Origin: CAVYXK01 sp963772445
GTDB taxonomy: Bacteria; Pseudomonadota; Alphaproteobacteria; Acetobacterales; Acetobacteraceae
Direction: 5' to 3'
Length of the DNA: 64,000 nt
Assembly (NCBI GenBank): GCA_963772445.1
Contig: CAVYXK010000019.1
Span: 868,001 to 932,000, forward strand
Shown: one piece after another, positions 17,978 to 26,357 of the stretch
Position numbering within the stretch: the stretch's first letter is position 1
Layout: every line of letters starts with the position of its first letter
Program-made: the position numbers and the translations under genes
Notes under the pieces: model-generated
What the model saw: only the letters and a program-made list of their open reading frames with translations
Told to the model about the DNA's origin: nothing
Database searches by the model: none

Positions 17978-18858
17978 ATGTCGGCCATGAGCCGTCGCTT
18001 AGTGGCGAGCTTATCGCTGCTCGCCTTTGGTCTGTTCCTGCACGCTGCCTCGGCACAGACCCTGCCCGGCGTAGCTGACCGCTATTTCGTCTCGAGCGAC
18101 GGCGTTCGTCTGCACTACCTCGAAGCCGGGCCGCCCACCGCCCATACGATCATTTTCGTCCCAGGTTGGACCATGCCTGCCTGGATCTGGGCGCCGCAGA
18201 TCGGAGCCTTTGAGCACTCCTACCACGTCGTGGCCTTCGATCCGCGCGGGCAGGGCGACTCCGCGGTCGCCGCCACCGGCTACGAGCCGGGACGGCGCGG
18301 GCAGGACATCGCCGAGCTGATCGCCCGGATGGGCCAGCCGTCGGTGTTGCTGGTCGGCTGGTCGCTCGGCGTGCTGGACGCCCTTGCCTACGTGCACGCG
18401 GATGGCGACCGGATGCTCGCCGGCCTCGTGCTGGTCGATAACTCGGTGGGCGAGGCACCCGCGCCACCACCGACGCATCGGCGTCCGGCGCGGCCGGTCC
18501 CGCGGCCGCTCTACATGGAGCGCTTTGTCCGCACCATGTTCCGTACGCCGCAGAGCCCCGAATGGCTGGACCGGCTGACCGAGGCCACGCTGCGCACCCC
18601 CGATTGGGCGGCCCGCGAGTTGCTTGCGTATCCGGTGCCGCGCGAGGTACCGGCGGCAGGCTATCTATTCGACCGGAAAGCCCGTGCTCTACATTGGTAC
18701 GTCCCGGCTTCGCGGCGCAGGCGGCCAACCTGGAACGCAATCGCCCGGACACGGAGACCGCGGTGTTCGCGGATGCCGGCCACGCTCTGTTCATCGACGA
18801 CGCGGCGCGTTTCGATGCGCTGATGGAGGGCTTCATACGGCAGCGCATCTGGCCTTGA
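17978..18858 (+). CDS. Exported alpha/beta hydrolase, two apparent frameshifts
   Basis: A serine hydrolase of about 290 residues with a Sec signal peptide (SLLAFGLFLHAASAQ). The oxyanion region IIFVPGWTMPAWIW, the nucleophile elbow VGWSLGVLDAL near residue 127 and the C-terminal catalytic His in FADAGHALFID are all recognisable. They lie in different frames: the frame changes near 18665 and again near 18703, around a KPVLYI-V-RPGFAAQAANLERN segment. Two small indels therefore split one gene. The stop overlaps the next start (TTGA). The substrate is unknown; it sits with a spermidine-synthase-like membrane protein. Confidence 0.8.
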
Positions 18859-21332
18859 GCCCGCCCGATCGACTGGCCCGCCGGCTGGCGCTGGTGCCGC
18901 TGTTCCTCGTCTCGCTGTCGGCGCTCGGCTACGAGATTGCGCTGACCCGTTATTTCGCCGTCGCCGAGTGGTCGGACTACGGCTACTGGGTGATCTCGAT
19001 CGTCATGGCGGGGTTCGCGTTCAGCGGCGTTGCTTTGGCGCTGGCCCGCGATGCGGCTGTCCGGCATGGCGACGCACTGATGACGGCGCTGCCGCCGTTG
19101 CTGGTGCTGGCCGCCGGGCTGGGCTTCCATCTGACGGCGGAGAACCCGTTCAACCCCCTGCAATTGCAGAACCCGGTCACCTGGGCGCCGCAGCTCTGGA
19201 ACATCGCCGGATACTATGCGGCGCTGCTGCCGTTCTTTTTCCTCGCCGGCCTGTTCATCGGCCTGAGCTTCGTGCTGAACGCCGGGCGCATCGGCGCGGT
19301 CTATGCCTGGGACCTGACGGGGGCGGGAGCCGGCGCGGCGCTGGTGATGGGGCTGATGTTTCTGTTGCACCCGTTCCGGTTGGTGCCGGCGCTGCTGGTC
19401 CCTTTGGCCGCGAGCGCCGTCTTCATCGTCGGTCGTCGGCGATGGGCGTGCGTCGCTGGGGCCGGAGTTGCGCTGATCGCCGTCGAGGCATTGCTGCTGT
19501 TCGGCAGCCAGCCGCGGATCAATGATTTCAAGCCGATCTATGCACCCCTGAACACGCCGGGTGCCAAAGTGGTCGGCGAACGCAACAGCCCGGGCGGCGC
19601 TTACCTGTTGCTCGACGATTTTACAGAGCGGGTGAACACTGACGTTTCCAACGATGCCGGCATGTTGGGTTTGCCGGGGCCGCCACGCAGCTTCGGGCTG
19701 TATCGCGACGGCGAGCGGATCGCCGCCCTGCCCAAGGCAGCGGGTCTGCCGGATGTTGGCTATGCCGGGGCCTCGCTGGATGCTTTGCCCTATGCCCTGG
19801 CGCCGGGCGGCCGCGTGCTGCTGGCCGGTGCCTCGGGAGGGTTCCGGGTCGCCGAGGCGCTGCGGCTCGGGGCCCGCGAAATCGTCGCGCTGGAGCCTGA
19901 GCCCGTGCTGTATCGCGCGCTGCGCGGCGGGCTTGGTCCGTCGCCACCGCTACCTGCCGATCCGCGCGTCCGCCTGCTGGACGAAGGTCCCCTGGCCGCC
20001 GCGCGGACGGACGGGCGCTTCGACATCATCGACCTCTCGTCCGATTTCCTGGATGCCGCCCCGGCCAACACGACAGCCTTTACGGTCGAGGCAATCGCCG
20101 CCGACCTGCACGCCCTGGCGCCGGGCGGCATCGTTTCGCTGCCCGTCTCGATCCGTGACTTCCCAGTCTATGCGCTGCGCCTTCTGGCGACTGCACGCTC
20201 GGCGTTGCTGGCCGTCGGGGCCGCCGATCCGGCGGCACACGTGGTGATTTATCGCTCGGCCTGGAACGCGCGGTTGCTGCTGTCCAACCGGAGCTGGGAC
20301 GCTGGCCGGATCGCCGCGATCCGGCGCTTCTGCGACCAACGCTCCTTCGACGTGTCGTACTATCCCGGGATCGACGTCGGCGCTGCGCGCAAGAGCATCT
20401 ACAACGACCTGCCGGCCATCTCCTTTTCAACCGGCGAGGTCGCTGCCGGCGGCCCGGATGACTTCATCGCAGACGAAGCGGCAGCCGTGCTTGCCGGTCA
20501 GCCTAGCCCGTCGGGCAGCGCGTTCAACCTGGCGCCGATGACGCTCGACCGCCCGTTCTTCTTTGCGGCACTCCGACTGTCGCAAGTTGGCCTGCTGCTC
20601 CAGCGGCTGGAGGTGCTTCCGCAGGCGGAAATCGGAGCGCTGGTGAACCTCGCGGTCCTGGCGCAGGCCGTGGTGATCGCTCTTATCGTGCTGGGCGTGC
20701 CCCTTATCGCCCCTGGTCGTGTGCGGCCGGAGCGTGGGGGATTGCTGCGCACGACATTCTATTTCCCGGCGCTCGGCCTTGGGTTTTTGTTCGTCGAGAT
20801 TTTCCTGATCGAGCAGGCAAGCCTGTGGCTGAACGACCGCGCCAGCGGTTTCGCCCTGGTGCTGACCGGCATGCTGATCTGCTCCGGGCTTGGCAGCGCG
20901 GTGTCCGGGCGGTTCGCCGGCAGTCCGCGCCTGGGTATCGCCGCGGCGACGCTGGTGATGGCCGGTTGGAGCGCCGCTGTCATTGCTGGGCTGCAACCGG
21001 CCATTCTGACGACGCTCGGGGCACCGTGGGCGATCCGGGCAGCCCTGGTGCTGGTCGTGGCCGCTCCGGTCTCCTTCGCGCTGGGCCTGCCGTTCCCGCT
21101 GGGCCTGTCCCGGCTTGGTTCGGGCGGGGCCTTGCCCTGGGCCTGGGGGCTGAACGGGGCCTTCTCTGTGGTCGCGACGCCACTCGCCAACCTGATTGCC
21201 CGCGAAGCCGGCTATCGCCTGCTTCTTCTTTGCGCTGCCGCCCTGTATATTTTTGCTCTCGCAGCATTCCCCGTTGTGCGGAGGCGCACCCAGTGGCTTC
21301 ATTTGCCGGCCCGGTCACACGCCGTGGATTGA
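18855..21332 (+). CDS. Polytopic membrane protein with a spermidine-synthase-like domain
   Basis: About 825 residues. An N-terminal block of roughly seven membrane spans (residues ~10-220) starts with LALVPLFLVSLSALGYEIALTRYF. A soluble SAM-binding-fold domain follows (about 320-480) with GRVLLAGASGGFRVAEALRLG, VALEPEP and FDIIDLSSD. A second hydrophobic block of about six spans ends the protein. Fusions of a SpeE-like fold to membrane spans are widespread, but aminopropyl transfer has not been shown for most. The TTG at 18855 is chosen because it overlaps the hydrolase stop; the frame is open far upstream without similarity. Polyamine chemistry is possible but unproven. Confidence 0.8.
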   Translation: MSPPDRLARRLALVPLFLVSLSALGYEIALTRYFAVAEWSDYGYWVISIVMAGFAFSGVALALARDAAVRHGDALMTALPPLLVLAAGLGFHLTAENPFNPLQLQNPVTWAPQLWNIAGYYAALLPFFFLAGLFIGLSFVLNAGRIGAVYAWDLTGAGAGAALVMGLMFLLHPFRLVPALLVPLAASAVFIVGRRRWACVAGAGVALIAVEALLLFGSQPRINDFKPIYAPLNTPGAKVVGERNSPGGAYLLLDDFTERVNTDVSNDAGMLGLPGPPRSFGLYRDGERIAALPKAAGLPDVGYAGASLDALPYALAPGGRVLLAGASGGFRVAEALRLGAREIVALEPEPVLYRALRGGLGPSPPLPADPRVRLLDEGPLAAARTDGRFDIIDLSSDFLDAAPANTTAFTVEAIAADLHALAPGGIVSLPVSIRDFPVYALRLLATARSALLAVGAADPAAHVVIYRSAWNARLLLSNRSWDAGRIAAIRRFCDQRSFDVSYYPGIDVGAARKSIYNDLPAISFSTGEVAAGGPDDFIADEAAAVLAGQPSPSGSAFNLAPMTLDRPFFFAALRLSQVGLLLQRLEVLPQAEIGALVNLAVLAQAVVIALIVLGVPLIAPGRVRPERGGLLRTTFYFPALGLGFLFVEIFLIEQASLWLNDRASGFALVLTGMLICSGLGSAVSGRFAGSPRLGIAAATLVMAGWSAAVIAGLQPAILTTLGAPWAIRAALVLVVAAPVSFALGLPFPLGLSRLGSGGALPWAWGLNGAFSVVATPLANLIAREAGYRLLLLCAAALYIFALAAFPVVRRRTQWLHLPARSHAVD

Positions 21333-22162
21333 TCGCGGCCGCTGCGGCGTCCGCCATCTGCCCTGCCGCCGCTCTGGCGGGGCCAGGCACGTGGAACCGC
21401 CAAGCCTACGAGGCTGCGATGCATGCCTCCGGCCGGCCAGTCAGCCTGACGGATGCCCAGTTCGACGCCATCCAGGCGCGCAAGCCGACCGCGCTGAAGC
21501 GCATCGCCGGCTATCTGAAGGACCGCGGGCAGACGCCCGACCCGCGCGTGATGGCCGCTTTCCAGGCCGTGCCGCGCGAGTATTTCCACTACATCTACTC
21601 CGAGCGCCGAGCCACACCGGGCGATTGCTACGAGAGTGACCCCAAGCCCTGGGGTATCGGCTACGGCTCGGCGCTGTCGGATTATCTCGGCCAAGCCTAC
21701 ATGACCCAGATCTCTGAACCGAAACCCGACCAGGTGAGCCTGGAGATCGGCACCGGCAGCGGTTTTCAGAGCGCGCTGCTGTCGCGGATCGTCTCCCGCG
21801 CCTACACAATCGAGATCATCGAGCCGCTGGGGAAAGCGGTGAGTCGCATCTTCGGCCCGCTAGGCTACGACAACGTGCATTGCCGTGTGGGTGACGGCTA
21901 TTATGGCTGGCCGGAGGTGGAAGGCGGGTTCGATCTGATCATGGTGACCTGCGCGGCGGAATACGCGCCGCCCGATTTGTTCAAGCAGATGAAGCCGGGC
22001 GGGCGGATGATCATTCCGATCGGTCAGCCGTTCAAACGCGGCCAGGTGCTGTACGTTTACACCAAAGACGCCGAGGGAAAGATCCATTCACGGCGCGACA
22101 TGGGGGTGTTCTTCATCCCGATGACCGGGGCGATTCAGAAGACGCCGCCGCCCCACGTCTGA
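21293..22162 (+). CDS. Exported protein-L-isoaspartate O-methyltransferase-like protein
   Basis: 289 residues with a twin-arginine-like signal TRRGLIAAAAASAICPAAAL, then a PCMT domain. SAM motif I is LEIGTGSGFQSALLSRIV near residue 150, preceded by the PREYF and GYGSALSDYLGQAYM segments typical of the family, and the C-terminus has MKPGGRMIIPIGQP. Normal PCMT is cytosolic and about 210 residues; here an extra exported N-terminal region precedes it. The GTG start lies 40 bp inside the previous gene's 3' end, implying co-expression. How SAM would be supplied outside the cytoplasm is unclear. Confidence 0.82.
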   Translation: MASFAGPVTRRGLIAAAAASAICPAAALAGPGTWNRQAYEAAMHASGRPVSLTDAQFDAIQARKPTALKRIAGYLKDRGQTPDPRVMAAFQAVPREYFHYIYSERRATPGDCYESDPKPWGIGYGSALSDYLGQAYMTQISEPKPDQVSLEIGTGSGFQSALLSRIVSRAYTIEIIEPLGKAVSRIFGPLGYDNVHCRVGDGYYGWPEVEGGFDLIMVTCAAEYAPPDLFKQMKPGGRMIIPIGQPFKRGQVLYVYTKDAEGKIHSRRDMGVFFIPMTGAIQKTPPPHV

Positions 22163-22244
22163 GTGAGCCATCCGGCTCGGCCGTGGAGGCAAGGCAAGTT
22201 CTCGAGCTTTTCGCTGTCCTAGCCTGATTTCCGAGCTCTTATGC

Positions 22245-22272
22245 TTGCACTGTCGGACGTTCTCTCTATATG
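22245..22272 (+). promoter_or_regulatory. Possible sigma-70 promoter of the MazEF-like pair
   Basis: TTGCAC and TATATG hexamers are separated by 16 bases and lie 35 bases before the antitoxin ATG. Nothing better is visible in the 144-base gap after the methyltransferase. Confidence 0.35.
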
Positions 22273-22306
22273 CTCTGTTGGACGGATTGTCTTACAGAAG
22301 GTTGTC

Positions 22307-22591
22307 ATGACCTATGTCGGTACCAAGGGGGACACGGTGACGTTCCGCCTTGATCCCAGGCTTAAGGCGGAACTGACTAGGCTTGCCGAGCAAGACCACA
22401 AGTCTCTCGGCGAACTGTTGCGCGAACTTGCCGCCGAGCATGTTGAACGGGAGCATCGGCGAGTGTTCGAGGCTGAGGCTGGCCGGCAGTCGCTGCTGAT
22501 CGCCGCGCGCGCCGACGATCCCGACAGCGACGAAGCCGAGGTCATGCGCTGGATCGAGGATGTCGCTGACATCGACGCATGGAAACCGTAA
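22307..22591 (+). CDS. Ribbon-helix-helix antitoxin of a MazF-type toxin
   Basis: 94 residues. The N-terminal half, DTVTFRLDPRLKAELTRLAE with SLGELLRELAAE, is a CopG-like DNA-binding domain. The acidic C-terminus (DDPDSDEAEVMRWIEDVADIDAW) is the kind of disordered tail that blocks the toxin. The ATG after an AGAAGG ribosome site is used; an upstream in-frame ATG has none. The stop lies inside the toxin start region (13-bp overlap), typical of a coupled toxin-antitoxin pair. Confidence 0.8.
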   Translation: MTYVGTKGDTVTFRLDPRLKAELTRLAEQDHKSLGELLRELAAEHVEREHRRVFEAEAGRQSLLIAARADDPDSDEAEVMRWIEDVADIDAWKP

Positions 22592-23076
22592 GGCGCGGCG
22601 ACATCGTGATCGCCGCGTCGCCCGGCGCCTACGGCAAGCCGCGACCGGTTCTCGTTGTGCAGGATGACGCTTTCACGGCGTTACCGTCCGTCACCGTGTT
22701 GCCTCTGACGAGCGATCTTCAGAACGCACCGTTGGTCCGGATTACCGTGGAACCGGAGAGCCGCAACGGTCTGCAACGGATATCGCAGGTGATGATCGAC
22801 AAGGCTGTCACGCTTCCCCGTTCCAAGATCGGCCGGCGGATCGGCCAGATCGATGCGGCCGGCATGCGGGTGGTGGACACTGCTCTCGGCCGTTTTCTGG
22901 GATTGGCTTTGGGTCTGCCAAGAAATAACCGCGTCAAGGTGGTTGTTGATCACCGAGGTGTGTCGGGCGGAGGAATGATGAAATGCTTTGGCACGATCAC
23001 GAACGCGAGCACGACGGTGGGCCAGCCACACCAAAATGCTAACTTCGCCGACGGCGACTCAGTGGCTGATAGGTAG
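22579..23076 (+). CDS. MazF/PemK-type endoribonuclease toxin with C-terminal extension
   Basis: The first ~110 residues are a full MazF fold: VRRGDIVIAASPGAYGKPRPVLVVQ, the VTVLPLTSDL strand, SQVMIDKAVTLPRSKIG and a C-terminal LGRFLGLA helix. Such toxins cleave mRNA at short motifs in the cytoplasm. Most end at about this point. Here the frame continues 50 residues (LPRNNRVKVVVDHR onwards) with no recognised domain, suggesting a lost stop codon or an indel. It is translationally coupled to the antitoxin. Confidence 0.8.
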   Translation: METVRRGDIVIAASPGAYGKPRPVLVVQDDAFTALPSVTVLPLTSDLQNAPLVRITVEPESRNGLQRISQVMIDKAVTLPRSKIGRRIGQIDAAGMRVVDTALGRFLGLALGLPRNNRVKVVVDHRGVSGGGMMKCFGTITNASTTVGQPHQNANFADGDSVADR

Positions 23077-23142
23077 TAGAAAGCGCCGTGATTGTTCAGC
23101 GGATACAGCAAGCCTAGAGCCGCATTCGGAACTCTCGGTCTG

Positions 23143-23475
23143 GTTGCCAATATACGAGTAGGTCAGCCAGATGTTCGGTAAAGGCAGCGATCGCGGCCGG
23201 CGAGCCGGCGATCTCGGTGGATACGAAGAAGAAGGAAGTTGTCGGCGACCCTCGGGGCAAGCCCTGGGTCGGAGCCCAAGGGCACGCTTCAAGAACGCCG
23301 GCCGGGAGTTGCGCCGCAAGAGCGACCCCGAGCCGGTTCGCGTGCATGATTTCGAGCTGCTGGAGCTCGGCAAGGTTGCCCCTATGGCGTCCATGATATC
23401 GCCGCCAACCACGGCTGGGTCAGTGTCGGCATCGACGCCGATACCGGGGCCTTCGGCCCTAACCGGGTGGCAGCG
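23143..23475 (+). pseudogene. Remnant of an ISAzo13-type transposase
   Basis: Read with shifts, the plus strand gives AAIAAGEPAISVDTKKKE, VVGD, FKNAGRELRRKSDPEPVRVHDF, then PYGVHDIAANHGWVSVGIDADTGAF, matching the conserved core of ISAzo13-family transposases. About 38 extra bases (23249-23286, rich in GGGCAAGCCC-type palindromes) interrupt the text between VVGD and FKN. Another frameshift lies near 23382. Both termini of the gene are missing and no inverted repeats are visible. It ends against the DUF1223 gene. Confidence 0.8.
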
Positions 23476-24174
23476 TCACACCGGGCGTGGAGGCTGCGGG
23501 GCGAGTTCGGCTGCTCCCAGCACACGCAGATCTGGCGCCTGTATCAGCACGGCGGCACCCTGACCGGGCGCGATCGGGGGCAACGGGATGTCGCGGGCTG
23601 TGCCGTCCCATGTTCCCAGCACGGTCGCGGTGCGGACGATGCGAAACTCGCGCAGGCGGCGGCCGCCGTTCTCACCTGTGCCGACGCTGGTCTCGTGCAT
23701 AGGGTCCCAGGCGACGAACAGGGCCGTCGCAGCGCCGGGTCCGGCGCCGATATGCGCCACAGCGCGGTCTGGTCCGCCCGCAATCGCAACTGGCGCGACC
23801 AGCGGTGCGGCGGTGGCGATCGCCGCTTCTACCTCGGTGCGCGCCGAGCCTACCAGCATCGTGGACCCGTCCACCACCAGGCCGGGGGTGAACACCTCGG
23901 TGCCGAGTCGCGCCGCATAGGCGCGCTGGCGCTCGGTCGAGAGCCGGCTCGCAAAGGGATCGTGCCAACCCAGGCCGTCCCAATAATCGACGTGCCAGGC
24001 GAGCGCGATCACTCCGGGCCGTCTCGCCAACTCACCCAACAGCGCGTCCGCGGGCGGACAGGACGAACAGCCCTGGGAGGTGAACAGCTCCAGGACCACC
24101 GATGAGTTCCCGGCCCGGGCCGCCGGCGCAATGCCGAGTGCGGCGATAGCGGCAAGCAAGGTGCGTCGTTGCAT
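23476..24174 (-). CDS. DUF1223 family exported protein
   Basis: 232 residues. A signal peptide (MQRRTLLAAIAALGIAPAARA) is followed by the DUF1223 hallmark VVLELFTSQGCSSCPPADALLGEL, a thioredoxin-fold-like start with a CSSCPP motif. VIALAWHVDYWDGLGWHDPF and VFTPGLVVDGSTMLVGS come next, all typical of the family. The Cys pair suggests a periplasmic redox role, not proven. The ATG is chosen for the signal peptide; the open frame continues 117 codons upstream without similarity. The stop adjoins the transposase remnant. Confidence 0.88.
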   Translation of the reverse strand: MQRRTLLAAIAALGIAPAARAGNSSVVLELFTSQGCSSCPPADALLGELARRPGVIALAWHVDYWDGLGWHDPFASRLSTERQRAYAARLGTEVFTPGLVVDGSTMLVGSARTEVEAAIATAAPLVAPVAIAGGPDRAVAHIGAGPGAATALFVAWDPMHETSVGTGENGGRRLREFRIVRTATVLGTWDGTARDIPLPPIAPGQGAAVLIQAPDLRVLGAAELAPQPPRPV

Positions 24175-24388
24175 GAGGAACTCCGGTTTGAGGTTGCGCG
24201 GATTGGACTCGCGATGTGGTTGGGAATTACGGAAGCGGGAGTCTCCCGTGTGAGTCGGCGAATGCGCAAGCAGCGGGAATAACGAGCGGGAACGCGGCGT
24301 CCTTGTTGTGTAGGGGGCCTGTGCCCTGTGTTCCAGCCCATCGCGGCCTGGATCGGCCTGCAGGTTCGCGCCAGGCGTGAGGAGGTCC

Positions 24389-24841
24389 ATGCACCGGATT
24401 GTTGTCGTTGCAAGCATCGCGCTCGGCTGTGCCGGTTGTGCATTGCCGCAACCAGTCGAGCCCGAGATCTCGCAGGTCTCGAGCTCGGTCGCTCCGGACG
24501 ATCCCAACTGCATCGTATATTCCACTCAGGCCGCCGTCGGCCAGACAGAGCAGGCGATCCTGGGGCGTGCGTGCCGGCAGGCGGACGGTTCGTGGAAAGT
24601 GACCGAGGGATCGCCGGGGCAGGGGGCGCAGTCCACGGTGGTGTATTGGCCACCGCCTGACGCTTATGCCGGGATATACGATCCCTGGCTGTGGGGACCG
24701 CCGATCGGGTTCAGTGTCGGCGCGGTGGTTTTCGTGGATCGTGATCACCATGTCCATCAGGTCCGCGATTTCGCCGAATTCGATCATCTGCACCATCATT
24801 TTGGCCATCTCGCACAGGGCATGGGCATGCATCACGGCTGA
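24389..24841 (+). CDS. Putative lipoprotein with RT0821-like surface-protein motif
   Basis: 150 residues starting at an ATG placed 5 bases after a GAGGAGG ribosome site. The N-terminus MHRIVVVASIALGCAGC looks like a lipoprotein signal, though the lipobox is atypical (Ala or Cys, not Leu, at -3). The central QAILGRACRQADGSWKVTEG block resembles the C-terminal motif of rickettsial 17-kDa-type surface proteins. The tail has a hydrophobic segment and a His-rich end (DHLHHHFGHL), which might bind metal. Exact role unknown. Confidence 0.65.
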   Translation: MHRIVVVASIALGCAGCALPQPVEPEISQVSSSVAPDDPNCIVYSTQAAVGQTEQAILGRACRQADGSWKVTEGSPGQGAQSTVVYWPPPDAYAGIYDPWLWGPPIGFSVGAVVFVDRDHHVHQVRDFAEFDHLHHHFGHLAQGMGMHHG

Positions 24842-24927
24842 TCCGGCTCTGTCACTTGCTGATCGGAGCATTCGATTCGCCCGGATACCTGACGATGCGC
24901 CACTTCGATGCCGAGGGCATTCCAGGT

Positions 24928-25018
24928 GCCCCGCACCCTCACCCGCCGCCGCTGCCGCGAGGCGACCCCGGGTCGTGGCCCGGGGGCAGGCTCTCTCCCG
25001 CAGTTCGGGAGAGGTGTA
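24928..25018 (-). repeat. REP-like intergenic repeat, copy A
   Basis: Read on the minus strand it has the CTCTCCCG/CGGGAGAG hairpin followed by a spacer and GGGTGAGGGTGC. This matches the element at 54061-54187, 58172-58231 and 58667-58723. It is the most diverged copy, with a longer spacer. It lies between two lipoprotein genes. Confidence 0.6.
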
Positions 25019-25082
25019 TATGGTGCCCTCGTCCCCGGGCCGCCACTCCACTGGTCCGGGGTTCTGTTTGTCCGGGAGGCAA

Positions 25083-25526
25083 GTGATTTTGAGCAGTTTT
25101 CGACGTGTCGGGCGTGCGGGTGCGGGCTTCACACTGGCGGCGGCGCTGCTGGCCGGCTGCGCCGGGCCGCCTCCACCGGCCGCGCCTACTACCCGCGTCT
25201 ATGCCATCGACCTGGCGGGCGCGGCCAAGCAATGCACCGTCGGACCGCTGGCCCCGGTGGCGGGCAAAGAGGTCGCGGCACGCATGACAGTCGGCAATGA
25301 CGGCGGCTGGTGCGCATTCACTGTCGCACAGCCGGGGCCGCAGCCCTATGCTACCGGATTGCTGACGGAAGCGCCCGCTCATGGGCGGGTTTATGTCCAC
25401 CCTGTCGGCGACAACACGCGAATCGACTACACGCCGGATGCCGGCTATGCCGGACCGGATGCCTTTACTGTCACCTTGCTGCCGGGACGCGCGGTGATTC
25501 GCCCGACGGTCACTGTGACGCGGTAG
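25083..25526 (+). CDS. Putative lipoprotein with Ig-like C-terminal segment
   Basis: 147 residues from a GTG that follows a GGGAGG ribosome site. The signal FTLAAALLAGC carries a proper lipobox. The mature part has two cysteines that could pair, and ends with an IDYTPDAGYAGPDAFTVTLLPG strand pattern typical of bacterial Ig-like/cadherin-like repeats. It is presumably anchored in the periplasm or outer membrane. Its 3' end overlaps the convergent gene at 25510 by 17 bp. Confidence 0.65.
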   Translation: MILSSFRRVGRAGAGFTLAAALLAGCAGPPPPAAPTTRVYAIDLAGAAKQCTVGPLAPVAGKEVAARMTVGNDGGWCAFTVAQPGPQPYATGLLTEAPAHGRVYVHPVGDNTRIDYTPDAGYAGPDAFTVTLLPGRAVIRPTVTVTR

Positions 25527-26028
25527 TCTTTTTCGCGACCGTTCGCCGCCGGATCACGCCCGTGGGCGCTGGCGTCGACACCGGCGCTTGGCAGGAGCCG
25601 AGCGAGGCCGGCAGCAGATCCTGGCCGGCGGCGAATTGCGGCAGGTCGGTCGGGCCATCCAATGCCATCGCCTCTTCGAACAGAGCGGCGTTGCGTGGAC
25701 AGAAATCGGTGCCCTGCTTCAGCCCCTCGTCGGCTTGCGCATTGGCGAGCGAGGTGATGTAGCTGTCGTGCTCGGTCTGGGCGTGACGACCGTATTCGTG
25801 CTTGAAATAGTTGTCGAGGGCGTGCTCGTTGGCCATCAGCGTGGGCTGGTAGCGCTGGATGAAGGCGTTGTATTGCGCATCATCGTGGCAGGCGGTGGCC
25901 AGCACCATCATCTCGCTCTTCAAGGCCTCGACGTCGAACACCGGCTGCTCGGGGCACCGCTGGGCCGCGCGCACGCCGCCGAAGGTGAGGCAAGTTGCCG
26001 CGATGGCGAGGGGAAGGCTGTATCGCAC
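25510..26028 (-). CDS. Hypothetical exported protein
   Basis: 172 residues from a GTG behind a GGAGG site. It has a signal peptide (SLPLAIAATCLTFGGVRA) and a helical mature part with several cysteines (RCPEQP, TACHD, FCPRN, GSCQ) and a His-containing YFKHEYGRHAQTEHDSY stretch. I recognise no family. The final residues RRRTVAKKTTASQ are basic. The gene overlaps its convergent neighbour by 17 bp. Confidence 0.6.
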   Translation of the reverse strand: MRYSLPLAIAATCLTFGGVRAAQRCPEQPVFDVEALKSEMMVLATACHDDAQYNAFIQRYQPTLMANEHALDNYFKHEYGRHAQTEHDSYITSLANAQADEGLKQGTDFCPRNAALFEEAMALDGPTDLPQFAAGQDLLPASLGSCQAPVSTPAPTGVIRRRTVAKKTTASQ

Positions 26029-26177
26029 GTAAACCTCCGGTAAAGTGGAAAGGAGACGCCCAGGAATGCCCTGGGTTTCCCGCTTCGGGCAAGCCCAAGC
26101 GGTGCGATTTCGAGCACATTTTTGGCGCGCGGGGCGGTTGGTGGAATAAGGCCTTCGCCGGAGGCGTCGAACCGCGC

Positions 26178-26324
26178 ATGGGCACACGTATAGCCATGGC
26201 GACTTTGCTCGTGATCAGCGCGTTGGCTCTTGCCGGTTGTCATGGCTCGGCAGGATCTCAGCCCGCGTCGGTGACGCCGCCGGCGAGGGACGGTGGCTCG
26301 GAGGGTGGGTCGGGCGGCATGTGA
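26178..26324 (+). CDS. Small lipoprotein, 48 aa
   Basis: MGTRIAMATLLVISALALAGC is a clean type II signal peptide with a LAGC lipobox. It is followed by only about 27 residues rich in Ser, Gly and Pro. Such tiny lipoproteins are easily missed; the function is unknown. It lies 149 bases from a divergent exported-protein gene and faces a convergent binding-protein gene. Confidence 0.55.
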   Translation: MGTRIAMATLLVISALALAGCHGSAGSQPASVTPPARDGGSEGGSGGM

Positions 26325-26357
26325 GCCGCGCGGGCTCAGGTCCGCCCGACATGCGCC

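Noticed and set aside
23114..23347. Minus-strand frame ending LVYWQPDREFRMRL that looks protein-like
   Set aside because: The plus strand of the same bases encodes the conserved ISAzo13 transposase core, which is far stronger evidence.
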